Below are positions 15,014-15,826 of a stretch of 15,826 nucleotides of DNA, piece by piece. The stretch is taken from NCBI GenBank assembly GCA_002380675.1, contig DFWB01000060.1:1-15826 (forward strand), written 5' to 3'. The position numbers and the translations under genes were made by a program. The notes beneath the pieces were generated by a model, which had not been told where the DNA came from, made no database searches, and saw only the letters and a program-made list of their open reading frames with translations. Positions within the stretch are counted from its first letter, which is position 1. Every line of letters starts with the position of its first letter. This DNA comes from Akkermansiaceae bacterium UBA4145. GTDB lineage: Bacteria > Verrucomicrobiota > Verrucomicrobiia > Verrucomicrobiales > Akkermansiaceae.

Positions 15014-15826
15014 CTATAGCTTGCAGGCGCGAGCTTTTTTCAGCCAAGGGTCTATAAAGTTGGCGAGTATGATGAGGATTGCCCCGAGGTAAAAGGATGT
15101 CCTCAGTTCTGTGTATTCTTGAAAGATAACAGCGCCAAGAAGGATTCCCCAGACGGGTTCAAAATTCATTGTCAGGTTAGCGGTGTAGGCCGTTATCCTG
15201 CGAAGAAGGCGTATGTTCCAAGTGTGGGCGATGGTAGTGCAAAGGATGGAGAGAGTAAGAAGAGGAATCCAATCCCTGGTGGAGGGTGCCTGAAGGTGAT
15301 AGGGAGATAGGAAAGGAAGAATGATTGCGGACATGAGGCAGGCGCCTCCCATTCCGTATAGCAGCATGCTTTTTGGGGGAGTGCCCTTGGCAGCCAGATC
15401 GCGATTGAGAACCGGAAAGATTGCGTGGAGGAGCGCCCCTACGAGTCCTACCAGAAGTCCGGACTTATGATTCGGGTCAATCCCACCAGTTATAAGAAGA
15501 ATGCCAGAGATGACGATTCCACCACAGATAAGCTCTCCGAGGCGGAATGCTCTGCGTTCGATCAAGGGCTCAGAGATGGATGTGAACAACGAGATCGTGG
15601 CAAAAGCGGCAAGTGCAACCGAGACGCTCGAGAGACTAACCGACAGGAAGAAGCAGACCCAGTGCGCGCCTTGTAGAAGCCCAACATTGAACACTGCTAA
15701 TGCTCGTCGCGGGGAAAGGCGAAGCATCGAGGGGCAGGTCACGGTGAGCCAGGCGAGCATGGCGAGACCTGCAATCGTGACTCGCCAGAAGACCAGAGAG
15801 GGGGCCTCGAGAGAAATCACATTTCC
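15014..15826 (-). CDS. EamA/DMT-family transporter, 5' end beyond the window
   Basis: The frame is open to the right edge and ends at TAG 15014-15016. About 270 residues are visible, starting GNVISLEAPSLVFWRV, which corresponds to the stretch after the first helix of EamA proteins. Roughly 20-30 N-terminal residues are therefore missing. GTG 15818-15820 is only an internal candidate start. Two EamA repeats are seen, the first up to about 112 and the second at about 120-255 (GLLVGLVGALLHAIFPVLNRD, then NFEPVWGILLGAVIFQE). The EPVW-GxxxGxxxFxE motif is characteristic. Ten helices are expected in the full protein, which acts as an inner-membrane exporter or importer of small metabolites. Substrate is unknown. 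It converges on the ABC operon. Confidence 0.88.
   Translation of the reverse strand, partial: GNVISLEAPSLVFWRVTIAGLAMLAWLTVTCPSMLRLSPRRALAVFNVGLLQGAHWVCFFLSVSLSSVSVALAAFATISLFTSISEPLIERRAFRLGELICGGIVISGILLITGGIDPNHKSGLLVGLVGALLHAIFPVLNRDLAAKGTPPKSMLLYGMGGACLMSAIILPFLSPYHLQAPSTRDWIPLLTLSILCTTIAHTWNIRLLRRITAYTANLTMNFEPVWGILLGAVIFQEYTELRTSFYLGAILIILANFIDPWLKKARACKL
15018..15040 (+). terminator. Rho-independent terminator of the ABC operon
   Basis: AGCTTGC (15018-15024) pairs with GCGAGCT (15029-15035) around loop AGGC, with one T-G wobble, and is followed by a T-run to 15040. It lies about 33 bases after the permease stop. It overlaps the last codons of the convergent EamA-family gene. The opposite strand has no T-run after the stem, so it acts on the + strand only. 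Confidence 0.75.

Noticed and set aside
1..15826. Alternative genetic code (UGA read as Trp or Gly)
   Set aside because: UGA ends the substrate-binding protein gene at a sensible place, Trp is encoded by TGG throughout, and no other gene here has an in-frame UGA.
1..15826. tRNA, rRNA, CRISPR, insertion sequences, prophage genes, attachment sites
   Set aside because: None was seen: the intergenic gaps are short, there are no repeat-spacer patterns, and no transposase or integrase is encoded.

Overview
This window most resembles a member of the PVC group (Verrucomicrobiota or Planctomycetota), probably free-living and aquatic. That inference rests on gene content: two very large secreted FG-GAP/UnbV (CRTAC1-type) proteins, a secreted protein with LamG-like and thrombospondin type 3 modules, and many genes without a clear Shine-Dalgarno site. 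No rRNA, tRNA, CRISPR array, insertion sequence or phage gene was seen.

Layout. (1) Positions 2-3838, + strand: one continuous reading frame interrupted by a single in-frame TGA at 1814-1816. It encodes an unassigned N-terminal region, FG-GAP repeats, [UGA], a last FG-GAP blade, a UnbV domain, a TlpA-like thioredoxin domain with WCAPC, and a TPR array. (2) Positions 3848-7468, - strand: a 1206-residue secreted protein with two successive FG-GAP/UnbV units, convergent with the first gene. (3) Positions 7469-7762: a divergent intergenic region. (4) Positions 7763-10594, + strand: a 943-residue secreted protein with two homologous LamG-like modules around a thrombospondin type 3 block, followed by a strong UUCG terminator. 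(5) Positions 10723-14984, + strand: a three-gene ABC importer operon (ATPase, substrate-binding protein, double permease) of the iron(III)/polyamine/thiamine type, ending in a terminator. (6) Positions 15014-15826, - strand: an EamA/DMT-family transporter running off the right edge.

The most interesting signal is the UGA at 1814-1816. The frame is kept exactly on both sides, and the two halves together make one canonical FG-GAP/UnbV unit. The second half has no convincing start of its own. Sixteen bases after the UGA is a small hairpin, GCGGC-AGGTCGT-GTCGC, whose loop begins AGGUC, as does the loop of the E. coli fdhF SECIS, at nearly the same distance. The gene may therefore encode a selenocysteine-containing FG-GAP/UnbV-thioredoxin-TPR protein, which is not a selenoprotein family I recognise. 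The competing explanations are a recent nonsense mutation or a sequencing error. The AGGUC match is weakened because CAG-GTC simply encodes Gln-Val.

Only the ABC operon shows clear functional linkage between neighbours. The secreted proteins (1, 2, 4) share a lifestyle theme of large extracytoplasmic calcium-motif repeat proteins, but nothing in the sequence ties them to the importer.
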